Of a DNA stretch of 64,000 nt, positions 52,813 to 62,866 are shown piece after piece. The stretch lies in contig NZ_WBOS01000005.1 in NCBI RefSeq assembly GCF_008923245.1, positions 1 through 64,000 on the forward strand, written 5' to 3'. A program made the translations under genes and the position numbers. The notes under the pieces were generated by a model. That model did no database searches. It saw nothing but the letters and a program-made list of their open reading frames with translations, and was not told the DNA's origin. Source of the DNA: Cytobacillus depressus (GTDB taxonomy: Bacteria > Bacillota > Bacilli > Bacillales > Cytobacillaceae). Position 1 is the first letter of the stretch; every line of letters starts with the position of its first letter.

Positions 52813-52850
52813 TTAATTCTTAGTAGAATTTATAAAGGAGGTTTCACTAT

Positions 52851-54872
52851 ATGAATCGTTTAATAACTGAAGTAGAAGAAAATTTCCACGGTACCATTGT
52901 GAAAGATCCCCTTCGCTGGCTAGAAAATTCGGAATTGGAAGAAACAAAGGAATGGGATGCTAAACAAATGTCTGCCACAGTTCGGTATATGGAGGAAATT
53001 CCGAACATAGCGAAATTAATAATAGATTAAAAGAGCTATGGGATTATCCGAAATATTATGTTCCGAAAAAACATGGGGAATTCTATTATTATTTAAAAAA
53101 TTCTGGTACGAATAATCAGCCAATCCTTTACCGCGCAAAACGTTTAGAAGCAATCGAAGAAACAGAAGAAGTCATTATTGATGTGAACTCTTTAGCTGAT
53201 GATGGGACAATTACCATTACAAATCTTTCATTTCATGCCGACGGGTAGCGACTGGCAGGAATTCCAAATACTTAATATAGAAACGTTGGAGCATTACCCT
53301 GAAAAGATTCTATGGTGCAAGTTTTCTAGTATTGCTTGGTCTAAAGACGGAAAAGGATTCTACTATAACCGTTATCCAGAAACAAAAGATGAATTAAATG
53401 ATGAAAATCAATTCAATAAAGTGTACTGGCACACATTAAATACGGATCAGGATTCAGATGAAATTGTTTTTGAGTATCCAGAAGATCAGCAAATGGTGTT
53501 TTATCCTTCTATTACGAGTGAATATTCTTATTTATTTCTTTATGCGGGCAGAGGTACAGAGCATCGAAGCCGGTATCTTTATAAAGATTTAACCTTACCG
53601 AACAGTGAATTTAAGTGGCTTTTACATCATGGAGATGCCCTCTATTCTTTTATTGGCAAAAAAGACAGGCAATTATTCTTTTTTACTGATAAAGAAGCGC
53701 CAAACGGCAAAATTATCAGTCTTTCTATTGATGCTGCAGAAAGTGAGAATTGGACGGAGATTATTCCTGAGACGGATGAGTCCATTTCAACTATAAAAAT
53801 AGTAGGAGGTCATTTAGCCGTTTCTTACATTCGTCACGCCTCTTATGTATTAAAGCTTTTCACCATGTCTGGTGAGTTCGTAAAGGAAATCCCTGTGCCA
53901 GAATTGGGAACAATCGTTGAAATTAGCGGGAAAGAGGATGGAAACGAGCTTTATTTTAGCTTTACATCTTATTTATCGCCTACGTCCGTTTACAAATATA
54001 ATTTTAGTACTGAACAAGTAGAAGCAGTTTTCAAGCCTTCCCTTCAACTTGATCGATCAGAGTATAAAACAGAGCAAGTCTTCTACTATTCTAAAGATGG
54101 CACAAAGGTTCCAATGTTTTTAACTTACAGAAAAGGTCTGCAACTAGATGGAAAAAATCCGGTTCTCCTATATGGGTATGGTGGATATCATATTTCGTTA
54201 ACCCCTTCTTTCTCAGCCTCGAATCTATTATGGCTTGAAAATGGCGGTATTTATGCTGTTGCGAATATTCGCGGTGGTGGAGAATATGGGCTTGGTTGGC
54301 ATGAAGCAGGCATGAAGGAAAAGAAGCAGAACGTCTTTGATGATTTTATTGCGGCAGCAGAATATTTAATCGGCAATGGCTATACGACCTCCAAAAAATT
54401 GGCGATCATGGGAGGCAGCAACGGTGGATTGCTTGTCGCTGCATGTATGGTCCAGAGACCAGAGCTTTTCGGCTCTATTGTTTGTAATGTTCCCGTCTTA
54501 GATATGCTACGATTCCAAAAGTTTACGGTCGGGAGATTTTGGGTAACGGAATTTGGGAATCCAGAAGGAACGAAAGAAGAATTTGACGTTCTGTATGGCT
54601 ACTCCCCATTGCACAACGTTCAGGAAGGAGTTCAATATCCACCTATTTTAATCACAACGGCAGATTCAGATGACCGTGTCGTCCCAGCGCATGCGCGGAA
54701 ATTCGCCGCTGCCCTACAAGATGCCAATCCGCAATCGGCTCACACAGTTTTATTAAGAATCGAAAAAGGCGCTGGGCACGGTTTAGGCAAGCCGGTGGAA
54801 AAAATCATCGGTGAGCATACAGATATTTTTGCATTCTTATTTAAAAATTTAGAAATCAAAGAATTGCAATAG
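52851..54872 (+). pseudogene. Frameshifted prolyl oligopeptidase (S9A) paralogue
   Basis: Begins with an excellent ribosome site (AAGGAGG) and ATG, reading MNRLITEVEENFHGTIVKDP then LRWLEN. Near 53015 the frame breaks: NRLKELWDYPKYYVPKK continues in another frame after a TAA. It breaks again near 53240, where about ten codons present in the paralogue at 49995-52067 are missing (HADG joins GSDWQEF). From 53240 to the end the frame is open and the catalytic domain is intact, with Ser in MGGSNGGLL, Asp in DSDDRVVPAHARK and His in GAGHGLGKP. Without the N-terminal propeller blades an active enzyme is unlikely. The first shift could be a sequencing error; the second is a real deletion. Confidence 0.85.
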
Positions 54873-54917
54873 AACTCAAAAGGCGTTCATGAGCCACTGA
54901 TCGGAAATAAAAATCAT

Positions 54918-54939
54918 GGGAAGGATATGGATCCTTCCC
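54918..54939. terminator. Weak terminator-like hairpin
   Basis: Perfect stem GGGAAGGAT/ATCCTTCCC with loop ATGG, 45 bp past the second prolyl oligopeptidase gene. No clear T run follows. Confidence 0.4.
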
Positions 54940-55037
54940 CGAATTTCTAAGTCTATGAAATTATCTAAAAAAAATCTATCATACTTCCGTTTCAGCAAAC
55001 CGCTTCACCGTCTCCCCTATGATTTATTTCCCTCCAA

Positions 55038-56378
55038 TTATTGATGAATAAATAGCAACCATACATATAAACCAACAAGGGTAATAAATAATGTAGGGAT
55101 GGTCAAGACAATACCTGTTTTAAAATACGTACCCCATGATATTTTTACACCTTTTAAAGATAAGACGTGCAGCCATAGTAGAGTGGCTAGAGAACCGATT
55201 GGCGTTATTTTGGGACCTAAGTCTGAACCAATGACGTTCGCATAAATAAGCGCCTCTTTTGTAATACCAGTTGTATTCGTATCTGCGATGGCCAAGGCAT
55301 CAATCATAACAGTAGGTAAATTATTCATGACCGATGATAGCAGTGCAGCTATGAAACCCATTCCGATTGTAGCGGTGAATAACCCTTGATCTGCTGCCTG
55401 TTGAATCACTTCAACTAAAACTTTCGTCAAACCAACGTTTCGCAAGCTATAAACGACTACATACATGCCAATTGAAAAAAACACGATGGCCCAGGGAGCA
55501 CCTTTCAAGACTGTCCTTGTGTTCACAGCATGGCTTCTTCTTGCCATGAATAAAAAGAATATCGCTATAATTCCCGCAATGACAGAGACTGGTACTCCCG
55601 TATATTCACTTGCAAAATAACCCATTAAGAGAATGGCTAGTACATACCATGACAATAGAAACATTTTCTCATCCCGGATGGCTTCTACTGGTTTTTTCAG
55701 ATTGGATAAGTCGTAATTTCTTGGGATACTCTTACGGAAAAAGAAATATAAAACCAAAATACTTGCAGCAAGAGAAAAGAAGTTAGGAATAATCATTCTT
55801 AAAGCAAATTCATTAAAGCCAATTCCGAAATAGTCTGCAGAAACAATGTTTACAAGATTGCTAACAACTAATGGAAGGGATGTTGTATCCGCAATGAAAC
55901 CGCTAGCCATGATAAATGGAAAGACCATTTTTTCGCTAAAGTTCAGGTTTCGTACCATGGCTAATACAATAGGCGTAAGGATAAGCGCTGTTCCATCATT
56001 GGTAAAAAATGCGGAAACAATCGCACCTAAAATGATGACATAAACAAACATTTTTACCCCATTTCCCATTGCTGCCCTTGCCATATGTAAAGCCGCCCAC
56101 TCAAAAAATCCAATTTCATCTAAAATTAGCGATATAATAATAATTGCAATTAACGTTAATGTGGCATTCCAAACAATCGAAGTCACATCCAAGAAATCTT
56201 GAAAATCCACGACTCCGACAATAAGCGCCAACAGTGCTCCGCCGCTTGCGGACCAGCCGATTCCTAATCCTTTTGGCTGCCATATAACAAATGTTAAAGT
56301 GACCAAAAAGATGAGACAAGCTAAAAAAATGGACACCATTGAATATTTAGTCCCCCAATCCTCCCTAATTTCTTTCAT
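55038..56378 (-). CDS. arsB: Arsenite efflux membrane protein ArsB
   Basis: A 446-residue membrane protein with about twelve helices of the ArsB branch of the ion transporter superfamily. It exports arsenite (and antimonite) across the cytoplasmic membrane, alone or with an ArsA ATPase. Family text includes [57 protein letters not shown] and [20 protein letters not shown]. No arsR or arsC gene lies beside it, so its control is not visible. A role in exporting another anion cannot be excluded. Confidence 0.85.
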   Translation of the reverse strand: MKEIREDWGTKYSMVSIFLACLIFLVTLTFVIWQPKGLGIGWSASGGALLALIVGVVDFQDFLDVTSIVWNATLTLIAIIIISLILDEIGFFEWAALHMARAAMGNGVKMFVYVIILGAIVSAFFTNDGTALILTPIVLAMVRNLNFSEKMVFPFIMASGFIADTTSLPLVVSNLVNIVSADYFGIGFNEFALRMIIPNFFSLAASILVLYFFFRKSIPRNYDLSNLKKPVEAIRDEKMFLLSWYVLAILLMGYFASEYTGVPVSVIAGIIAIFFLFMARRSHAVNTRTVLKGAPWAIVFFSIGMYVVVYSLRNVGLTKVLVEVIQQAADQGLFTATIGMGFIAALLSSVMNNLPTVMIDALAIADTNTTGITKEALIYANVIGSDLGPKITPIGSLATLLWLHVLSLKGVKISWGTYFKTGIVLTIPTLFITLVGLYVWLLFIHQ

Positions 56379-56536
56379 AAGTATATAAATCTACTCCTTC
56401 CTATTCAATAGAAATAGTCCTTAAACGTAAAAAATGGCATGGTCTCGCATTTTTCCTTTTAGAAACAGTAAATACTAGCTATAATCAATGTATTATATTA
56501 TTTTTCATATAAATGAAAAAACTTAGGAGATACAAG

Positions 56537-57769
56537 ATGAATTCGAGAGAGCGATACGAGATCCTTCTAAATAAAATGAATCAATACAATTCAGGTGATA
56601 TTGGCATTACTAGAGTTGCATACACAAATGAGGAACAAGCGGGAACCCATGCTTTCATGCGGCTTTGTAAAGATGAGAATTTGGATATTCGTCTTGATCC
56701 TTGTGGAAACTTAATAGCACGAAGAGAAGGGAAAGTAAAAGGACTTCCCCCCGTTGTGATGGGGTCACATTTGGATACGGTATACCAGGGCGGTAAGTAT
56801 GATGGAATCGTTGGCGTGACAGCTGGATTAGAAGTGATTAAGCGCCTAAATGAAAAAGGGATAGAGACAGATCATCCGATTGAAGTCGTTTCATTTGCTT
56901 GTGAGGAATCCTCCCGATTCGGCGTTTCTACAGTTGGAAGTAAGGCAATGGCTGGTCTAATTGATAAAGAAAAATACCGCCATTTAAAGGACCGCGATGG
57001 CATTACAATGGAAAAAGCGTTTGCTTTATGTGCACTTGACTTTAATAGTGTCGATGAGGCAAGCAGAGTTGATGAGGGATTTAAAGCCTATTTCGAGCTT
57101 CATGTGGAGCAAGGTCCAATCCTCATTAATAATCATAAAAAGATTGGCATTGTAACTGGTATCGCAGCGCCAATTAGACTGTTGCTGAAAATTTACGGGA
57201 AGGCGTCTCATTCTGGAACAACACCAATGAGTATGCGAAAAGATGCCCTTCTCGGCGCCTCAGAGATCATTTTAGAAGTTGAAAAAGCGGCAAATCTTGA
57301 GCAAGACTTTGGAACAGTTGGGACTGTCGGCGTTTTGGATATACCTTCTGGGGCAATGAATGTTGTTCCAGGTGAGGTTGAGCTTAAGATTGATATCCGC
57401 TCGACATCAACTGAATCAAGAAATCGGGTCTTAAATCATGTTTATGAAACCATTGCAAAAGTAAAGGAAAAAAGGCATCTTGAAATTGATAGTAACGTCA
57501 TTAGTTTAGAAGTGCCTGTCTTACTTTCACAGGAGTTAATCGAAGGAATTGAAGATATTTGTGAAAAGAAAGAGTTGAGCTATGAAATTATGCAAAGCGG
57601 CGCGGGTCATGATGCGATGAACATGACAAGATTAGGGCCTGTTGGGCTCATCTTTGTGCCATCTGTGGATGGACTAAGCCATCACCCTGATGAATTTACA
57701 GACTTAGATGACATCTTACTTGGCATTGATGTTTTAGAAGCAGCTGTTATTCAATATGCTAAGGCTTAA
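56537..57769 (+). CDS. M20-family amidohydrolase (N-carbamoyl amino acid / allantoate hydrolase type)
   Basis: A ~410-residue zinc-dependent hydrolase that removes a carbamoyl or similar group from amino acids or ureido compounds. Metal-site motifs: VVMGSHLDTVYQGGKYDGIV, FACEESSRFG, ELHVEQGPIL and SGAGHDAMNM. The dimerisation (lid) domain starts near residue 205 with GKASHSGTTPMSMRKDAL. I prefer the ATG at 56537, six bases behind AGGAGA, over the ATG at 56513. A possible -10 TATAAT is near 56479. The gene is alone and divergent from arsB. The true substrate is not clear from sequence. Confidence 0.87.
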   Translation: MNSRERYEILLNKMNQYNSGDIGITRVAYTNEEQAGTHAFMRLCKDENLDIRLDPCGNLIARREGKVKGLPPVVMGSHLDTVYQGGKYDGIVGVTAGLEVIKRLNEKGIETDHPIEVVSFACEESSRFGVSTVGSKAMAGLIDKEKYRHLKDRDGITMEKAFALCALDFNSVDEASRVDEGFKAYFELHVEQGPILINNHKKIGIVTGIAAPIRLLLKIYGKASHSGTTPMSMRKDALLGASEIILEVEKAANLEQDFGTVGTVGVLDIPSGAMNVVPGEVELKIDIRSTSTESRNRVLNHVYETIAKVKEKRHLEIDSNVISLEVPVLLSQELIEGIEDICEKKELSYEIMQSGAGHDAMNMTRLGPVGLIFVPSVDGLSHHPDEFTDLDDILLGIDVLEAAVIQYAKA

Positions 57770-57850
57770 TCAAACAGGGACCTTCGACTCAGGTGTTATG
57801 TAGCGATTATTGAGAAAAAGTGGAGTATATTGTCTTATTCTTAGAACCTT

Positions 57851-57889
57851 TGTCGAATCTATTTCAGAATGCGAAATATCTCCTATAAT
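57851..57889 (+). promoter_or_regulatory. Spo0A box and promoter of the Spo0E-like gene
   Basis: TGTCGAA (57851-57857) is a perfect 0A box. A perfect -10 TATAAT lies at 57884-57889, with a poor -35. The box would be about 40-45 bp upstream of the start of transcription. Confidence 0.5.
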
Positions 57890-57929
57890 AGTGAATATAC
57901 TTGAATTTTACTAGTAGGAGAAGATAAGG

Positions 57930-58133
57930 ATGAACAAGTATTCCATGGAACAATTATTACTCAGAAGGATAAATAAAACGAGAGATGAAATGATCCAAAC
58001 TGCCCAAAAAACTGGACTAAATAGTCTAGAAACGATAAAACAAAGCCAAAAGCTGGATCGCTTAATTTATCTTCATCTTTTACATTTTTCTATAAATAAA
58101 ACGAACAACTGTGTAGGTTATCCTGCAAGCTAA
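57930..58133 (+). CDS. Spo0E family aspartyl-phosphate phosphatase
   Basis: A 67-residue helical-hairpin protein. The family pattern is visible: a first helix with LLLRRINKTRDEMI, then TIKQSQKLDRLIYLHL with the SQxLDxLI motif. Such proteins dephosphorylate Spo0A~P and hold back sporulation. Good ribosome site before ATG. The gene is alone, has a terminator at 58158-58182 and a 0A box upstream, which fits feedback control by Spo0A. It is evidence that the organism belongs to a spore-forming lineage. Confidence 0.85.
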   Translation: MNKYSMEQLLLRRINKTRDEMIQTAQKTGLNSLETIKQSQKLDRLIYLHLLHFSINKTNNCVGYPAS

Positions 58134-58157
58134 TCGCGATATATTATTTCACTGATC

Positions 58158-58182
58158 GGGCTAGAGTAATCTAGTCCTTTTT
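58158..58182 (+). terminator. Terminator of the Spo0E-like gene
   Basis: GGGCTAGA-GTAA-TCTAGTCC followed by TTTTTG. Confidence 0.75.
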
Positions 58183-58233
58183 GTGTTTTCAATGAAATGC
58201 ATTTATGAAAACCTTTAAACTCGTCCATAATGA

Positions 58234-58355
58234 ATAAAGTGAAACTTCAATCATTGGTGGGCCTTAACGGGCTGCTGTTAGTCCCCCATTTAGAACGATT
58301 GGATCCTTTTACATTCTTCAAGCGCGGGTCTTACAGCCCGTTAATCTGCGGTAAA
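58234..58355 (+). repeat. 269-bp repeat family, copy 3 (internally deleted)
   Basis: Begins ATAAAGTGAAACTTCA and ends GTCTTAC-GCCCGTTAATCTGCGGTAAA-like text, matching both ends of copies 1 and 2, but only 122 bp long. About 150 bp of the middle are missing. It lies directly ahead of the potassium channel gene, whose ribosome site starts 12 bp after it. Confidence 0.7.
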
Positions 58356-58381
58356 GATTCTTTTTATAGGGGTTGTCGTAT

Positions 58382-59374
58382 TTGCCATTTCATTTTTTTA
58401 CTAGCTTTGCTCGGTTACCGCTTGTGTTTCGCGTCTTAATTATTTCTGTTTCGCTAATTTTTGCGTTCGGTTCAATTGTACATTTATTGGAGCCAGAACA
58501 ATTCACCACCGTTTTCGAAGGGGTTTGGTGGGCGGTTGTGACAGCTGCAACTGTTGGATACGGAGACTTTGCACCGAAAACCGTTTTGGGGAGGCTGTCA
58601 GGAATCGCCTTAATCATGGTCGGAGCTGGTTTTTTAGCCTCCTATTTTGTGACTTTAGCTACCATTGCGGTGACGAAACAAAATGATTTTCTTGAGGGGA
58701 GAATCGCTTTCAAAGGAAAAAATCATATTATCATTATAGGCTGGAATGAACGATCCCGTGAAGTTCTTCATTCCGTATGTAATAATAATAAAGCACTTAC
58801 CTTTACTTTAATTGATGAGTCTCTTGATAAAAATCCATTGCCGAATAAGAATGTCCACTTTATTCAAGGCCGTTCGAATCTTGATGAGGTATTGATTAAA
58901 GCGAATGTTTACGAAGCGAGCAAGGTTATTATTACAGCTGATCCAAATAAAGGCGAGCTGCAAGCAGATATGGGCTCAATATTAACATTGCTTGCAGTGA
59001 AGGGGCTTAAACAGGATGTTCCCTGTATTGTTGAAATTTTGACTTCCGAGCAAGTAGCCAATGCAAAAAGAGCGGGTGCTGACGAGGTTGTCCAAACAAA
59101 TATTCTGACGAGCTTTGTCATGATTAATAGTATCTCTTCTCATGAGCTCGTCACCTCCTTTTTAGATTTATTGAGGCAGCTTGATAACCGAAAATTAACA
59201 TTCAAAGATGCACCTCCCGATATATTGAACATGTCCTATATGGAACTCAGTCAATTATTCATTCAAGATGGTATCTTACTTTTAGGCGTAAAAAGAGGGG
59301 AGAAGACTTTACTAAACCCTCCTCACCCTTTTCACATTCAAACTGAAGATCAATTGATTGTCATTATGAATTAA
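58382..59374 (+). CDS. yugO: Potassium channel protein YugO
   Basis: About 330 residues. Two membrane helices flank the pore with selectivity filter TVGYGD, followed by a cytoplasmic RCK (TrkA-N) domain from about residue 110 (HIIIIGWNERSREVL). The family YugO channel releases K+ and in B. subtilis is linked to biofilm signalling. Neighbouring yugN and pgi match the B. subtilis order. I prefer the TTG at 58382, nine bases after AGGGG, to the TTG at 58373, which touches that site. The RCK nucleotide motif is GWNERS rather than the common GxGxxG. Its stop overlaps that of yugN tail to tail. Confidence 0.88.
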   Translation: MPFHFFTSFARLPLVFRVLIISVSLIFAFGSIVHLLEPEQFTTVFEGVWWAVVTAATVGYGDFAPKTVLGRLSGIALIMVGAGFLASYFVTLATIAVTKQNDFLEGRIAFKGKNHIIIIGWNERSREVLHSVCNNNKALTFTLIDESLDKNPLPNKNVHFIQGRSNLDEVLIKANVYEASKVIITADPNKGELQADMGSILTLLAVKGLKQDVPCIVEILTSEQVANAKRAGADEVVQTNILTSFVMINSISSHELVTSFLDLLRQLDNRKLTFKDAPPDILNMSYMELSQLFIQDGILLLGVKRGEKTLLNPPHPFHIQTEDQLIVIMN

Positions 59375-59778
59375 GGAGATAACAGCACGGCCTCTAGTTC
59401 TTTAACGAGTGATTTTCCTTGATTCAAATATTGGTCCGAAACATGAGCGTCTTTTTCAACCGGCTCGGAAAATTGATTAAAGGATCCCGAGAAAACAGCT
59501 GATTGAGCATGGTCATCTAGGCCGTCCTCGTAAAGGTGCGAGAGCAGAAACGGTCTTCCAAGTCGAACTGTGCACCCTCTCTCATCGAGCTGCCCATCGA
59601 TTGCCGTAAAGGGAACCCGCAAAAATTGATATCCCTCTTCATTATCAATCTTATAGTCAAAATACCCTTTTTCATAATCCCAATTCCCGCCGATCGCATA
59701 GCCAATCGGCTTAAGCTTTTGCTCAAGCTTGTATAAATCAAAGCTTTTCCCGTCTATCTCTGAAGGAATTTCAATCAT
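59371..59778 (-). CDS. yugN: YugN-like family protein
   Basis: A 135-residue soluble protein of the YugN family, of unknown function, found in Bacillaceae beside yugO and pgi. The text YDYKIDNEEGYQFLRVPF-like in the middle (DYKIDNEEGYQFLRVPFTAI) and RPFLLSHLYEDGLDDHAQSA are typical. ATG with GGGG-type ribosome site. The 3' end overlaps the yugO stop codon by 4 bp on the opposite strand. Confidence 0.85.
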   Translation of the reverse strand: MIEIPSEIDGKSFDLYKLEQKLKPIGYAIGGNWDYEKGYFDYKIDNEEGYQFLRVPFTAIDGQLDERGCTVRLGRPFLLSHLYEDGLDDHAQSAVFSGSFNQFSEPVEKDAHVSDQYLNQGKSLVKELEAVLLSP

Positions 59779-59836
59779 TTCGATAACCCCTTTCCACTCT
59801 TTTGCTTAGTTTTCCCAAAAGGAAAGGTTTTATTAG

Positions 59837-59874
59837 AAAAGGAGTGCTCGCCTTAATAGCAAACACTCCTTTTT
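59837..59874 (-). terminator. Terminator of pgi
   Basis: Minus strand: AAAAAGGAGTG...CACTCCTTTT with inner GCT/AGC pairing, just past the stop. Confidence 0.75.
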
Positions 59875-59876
59875 AT

Positions 59877-61226
59877 TTATGTAAGCCGATTTTCCAGCTC
59901 AGCTTTCTTTTCTTCAAATCCTGGTTTCCCTAGAAGGGCAAACATATTAATTTTATAAGCCTCTACACCAGGTTGGTTGAAAGGATTGACTCCTAAAAGG
60001 TAGCCACTCATGGCACATGCCTTTTCAAAGAAATAAACAAGATAGCCAAATGTGAATGCATCTAATTGCGGAATGGATAAAACTAAGTTCGGCACTCCGC
60101 CATCGGTATGGGCAAGCATCGTACCTTGGCAAGCTTTCTGATTAACAAAATCCACCGTATCGCCTGCCAAATAATTTAGGCCATCTAGGTCATTTTCTGC
60201 CTTTTCAACCATTAGCTCATGCCGTGGCTTCTCCACCTTCAATACGGTTTCAAAAAGATTGCGACGGCCTTCTTGTAAGTATTGGCCAATAGAATGAAGA
60301 TCTGTAGAGAAAATGGCAGACGTTGGATAGATCCCTTTTTGATCCTTTCCTTCACTTTCACCGAAAAGCTGCTTCCACCAGTCAGCAAATGATTGCATAG
60401 AAGGCTCATAGCTAACAAGCATTTCTATCGTTTTGCCCTTGTTATATAATAGATGGCGTACCGCTGCATATTGGTAAGCAGCATTTTCCCGCAGTTCTGA
60501 ACTGCCTAGCTCCTCATGAGCTCTTGCTGCTCCTTTCATCATTTCCCCAATATCAGCACCGCTAACAGCAATCGGCAATAGACCTACGGCAGTTAAAACG
60601 GAATACCGTCCCCCGATTTCATCTGGAACGACGAAGGTTGTATAACCCTCATCATTTGCTAGCGTTTTGAGCGCACCCTTTTCTTTATCGGTCGTTGCAT
60701 AAATTCGCTGACGCGCTTCTTCTACACCATATTTGTCTTCTAAAAGCTGGCGGAATATACGAAAAGCAATGGCCGGCTCTGTGGTTGTACCTGATTTAGA
60801 AATGACATTAATCGAAAAATCCTTATCCGCAAGAAAATCAATCACATCGCTCATATAAGATGAGCTTAAATTATTGCCTGCAAAAATTATTTGCGGTGTA
60901 CCACGTTTCGCTTTTGAAAGTGAATTGTAAAAACTATGATTAAGCATCTCAATTGCCGCCTGGGCTCCTAAATATGACCCCCCAATTCCAATCACAAGCA
61001 AAACATCGGAATCGCTTTTAATCTTTGCAGCCGCTTGTTTAATCCGTTCAAACTCTTCCTTATCATACTGTACCGGATAATCCAGCCAGCCTAAAAATTC
61101 ATTACCTTGACCTGTAAACTCATGCAAAGAATGATGGGCCAACTTCACAGCATCCTGTAAATATGTCAGCTCGTGTTCCTTGAAAAAGGGTAGCGCTTTC
61201 GAGTAATCAAAACGAACATATGTCAT
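59877..61226 (-). CDS. pgi: Glucose-6-phosphate isomerase
   Basis: A 449-residue cytoplasmic enzyme of glycolysis/gluconeogenesis that interconverts glucose 6-phosphate and fructose 6-phosphate. Typical text: [51 protein letters not shown]-like ([20 protein letters not shown]) and the C-terminal [15 protein letters not shown] at 61226 lies behind GGAGG; a longer in-frame reading to 61349 has no ribosome site. It lies between yugN and rocD, on the same strand as both. Confidence 0.95.
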   Translation of the reverse strand: MTYVRFDYSKALPFFKEHELTYLQDAVKLAHHSLHEFTGQGNEFLGWLDYPVQYDKEEFERIKQAAAKIKSDSDVLLVIGIGGSYLGAQAAIEMLNHSFYNSLSKAKRGTPQIIFAGNNLSSSYMSDVIDFLADKDFSINVISKSGTTTEPAIAFRIFRQLLEDKYGVEEARQRIYATTDKEKGALKTLANDEGYTTFVVPDEIGGRYSVLTAVGLLPIAVSGADIGEMMKGAARAHEELGSSELRENAAYQYAAVRHLLYNKGKTIEMLVSYEPSMQSFADWWKQLFGESEGKDQKGIYPTSAIFSTDLHSIGQYLQEGRRNLFETVLKVEKPRHELMVEKAENDLDGLNYLAGDTVDFVNQKACQGTMLAHTDGGVPNLVLSIPQLDAFTFGYLVYFFEKACAMSGYLLGVNPFNQPGVEAYKINMFALLGKPGFEEKKAELENRLT

Positions 61227-61440
61227 GTCTGATCCTCCAATTATAGTAAAAGTTAATGAATACAAATCAAGAAGTATTTTCAAAATAACCCATTTTATTC
61301 TTATTGCTAATCTCTCTACCACTTTATCGAAAAGCCTATCTTTAATCAATAAACATTAGGACAATATTAATCTCGTTTTATTGACATTTTTTTTAAAGTA
61401 TGAAATAAAAATGTCGAGAATTTGCCCTTTTTGGAATAAA

Positions 61441-61473
61441 AAAAATCCTTGCACTTAGGCACAAGGATTTTTT
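61441..61473. terminator. Bidirectional terminator between rocD and pgi
   Basis: AAAAATCCTTG...CAAGGATTTTT around CACTTAGGCA, T runs on both strands. It would end rocD transcripts. Confidence 0.75.
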
Positions 61474-61494
61474 CACACTTGATGAATTGAACCG

Positions 61495-61578
61495 GAAAAC
61501 GAACATAATCTTGATTTAGATATTATTCTAATTGGAGCGAACAACAGAATAGTATTTTTTATATTTATGTTCGTTTTC
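61495..61578. repeat. Perfect 14-bp inverted repeat spaced by 56 bp
   Basis: GAAAACGAACATAA (61495-61508) and TTATGTTCGTTTTC (61565-61578) flank an AT-rich spacer right after rocD. The arms resemble a half PurR box only loosely. Function unknown. Confidence 0.6.
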
Positions 61579-61605
61579 TATGTTCATTGATTTCACATGA
61601 TTTTC

Positions 61606-62802
61606 TTAGCTTAAAACTTTGTTAATACGTTCAATTGCCCAATCCAGTTCTTCCTCTGTAATAACAAGCGGCGGAGCAAAGCGAATAACAGTATCATGTG
61701 TTTCTTTACATAATAAGCCTTCTTCTTTTAATGCTTCACAATATTTACGAGCTGGCTCTGTAAGCTCAACACCGATAAATAATCCGCGTCCGCGAACGTC
61801 TTTAATGATTGGGTTTTTGATTTCTTTTAATTTATTGACAAAGTATTCGCCTAGCTTCAGAGAACGTTCAGCAAGATTTTCTTCTACAAGTACATCAATT
61901 GCTGCGATCGATACAGCACATGCCATTGGATTTCCGCCGAATGTTGAGCCGTGAGAACCTGGGTTGAATACGCCCAATACATCTTTATTAGCAACGACGC
62001 AAGAGATTGGGAATACTCCTCCACCTAATGCTTTTCCTAGAATGTACATATCTGGGTCCACATCTTCCCACTCACAAGCAAACATTTTACCTGTACGTGC
62101 AAGTCCTGCTTGGATTTCATCAGCAATGAATAATACATTGTTTTCTTTACATGTTTCGTATGCAGCTTTCATGAAGCCTTCTTCAGGGATGATGATCCCA
62201 GCTTCCCCTTGGATTGGCTCGATTAGAAATGCAGCTGTATTTTCAGTAATTGCCGCTTTTAATGCCTCAAGATCGCCGTATGGAATTAATTTAATTCCTG
62301 GCAGCATTGGACCGAATCCGCGCTTGTACTCTGCTTCTGAAGATAGAGAAACTGCTGTCATTGTACGGCCGTGGAAGTTGCCAATACATGCGATAATTTC
62401 TGCTTGATTTTCAGCTACACCTTTCACATCATATGCCCAACGGCGAGCAGCTTTAAATGCCGTTTCAACCGCTTCAGCGCCCGTGTTCATTGGCAGAGCC
62501 ATCTCTTTATTTGTGAGCTTGCAAATCATTTCATACCATGGTCCGAGCTGATCATTATGGAAAGCACGTGATGTTAAAGTTACACGATCTGCTTGATCTT
62601 TTAATGCTTGAATAATTTTCGGGTGTCTATGCCCTTGGTTTACTGCAGAATATGCACTAAGCATATCCATGTATTTATTTCCCTCAGGATCTTCAACCCA
62701 CACACCTTCAGCCTTTGAAATAACGATTGGCAGTGGATGATAGTTCTTTGCACCATATTTCTCAGTTTGTTCAATCAATGAGTTTGTTTTTATCGCAGTC
62801 AT
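61606..62802 (-). CDS. rocD: Ornithine aminotransferase
   Basis: A 398-residue PLP enzyme that converts ornithine and 2-oxoglutarate to glutamate 5-semialdehyde (which closes to pyrroline-5-carboxylate) and glutamate. Visible: [33 protein letters not shown], the PLP region [20 protein letters not shown] with lysine in [15 protein letters not shown], and [20 protein letters not shown]. It lies 64 bp behind the pyrroline-5-carboxylate dehydrogenase gene and is probably in the same operon. Its product feeds the same pool as proline oxidation. Confidence 0.94.
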   Translation of the reverse strand: MTAIKTNSLIEQTEKYGAKNYHPLPIVISKAEGVWVEDPEGNKYMDMLSAYSAVNQGHRHPKIIQALKDQADRVTLTSRAFHNDQLGPWYEMICKLTNKEMALPMNTGAEAVETAFKAARRWAYDVKGVAENQAEIIACIGNFHGRTMTAVSLSSEAEYKRGFGPMLPGIKLIPYGDLEALKAAITENTAAFLIEPIQGEAGIIIPEEGFMKAAYETCKENNVLFIADEIQAGLARTGKMFACEWEDVDPDMYILGKALGGGVFPISCVVANKDVLGVFNPGSHGSTFGGNPMACAVSIAAIDVLVEENLAERSLKLGEYFVNKLKEIKNPIIKDVRGRGLFIGVELTEPARKYCEALKEEGLLCKETHDTVIRFAPPLVITEEELDWAIERINKVLS

Positions 62803-62866
62803 GAATCCATTCCTCCTAATCTCGATTGTCCTCTTATTGTATCGTGAAGCTGTAATACTTTAAAGT

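Noticed and set aside
56443-56460. ATGGCATGGTCTCGCAT as a sigma-54 promoter ahead of the M20 hydrolase gene
   Set aside because: The distance between the GG and GC elements is one base short, which normally abolishes sigma-54 promoters.
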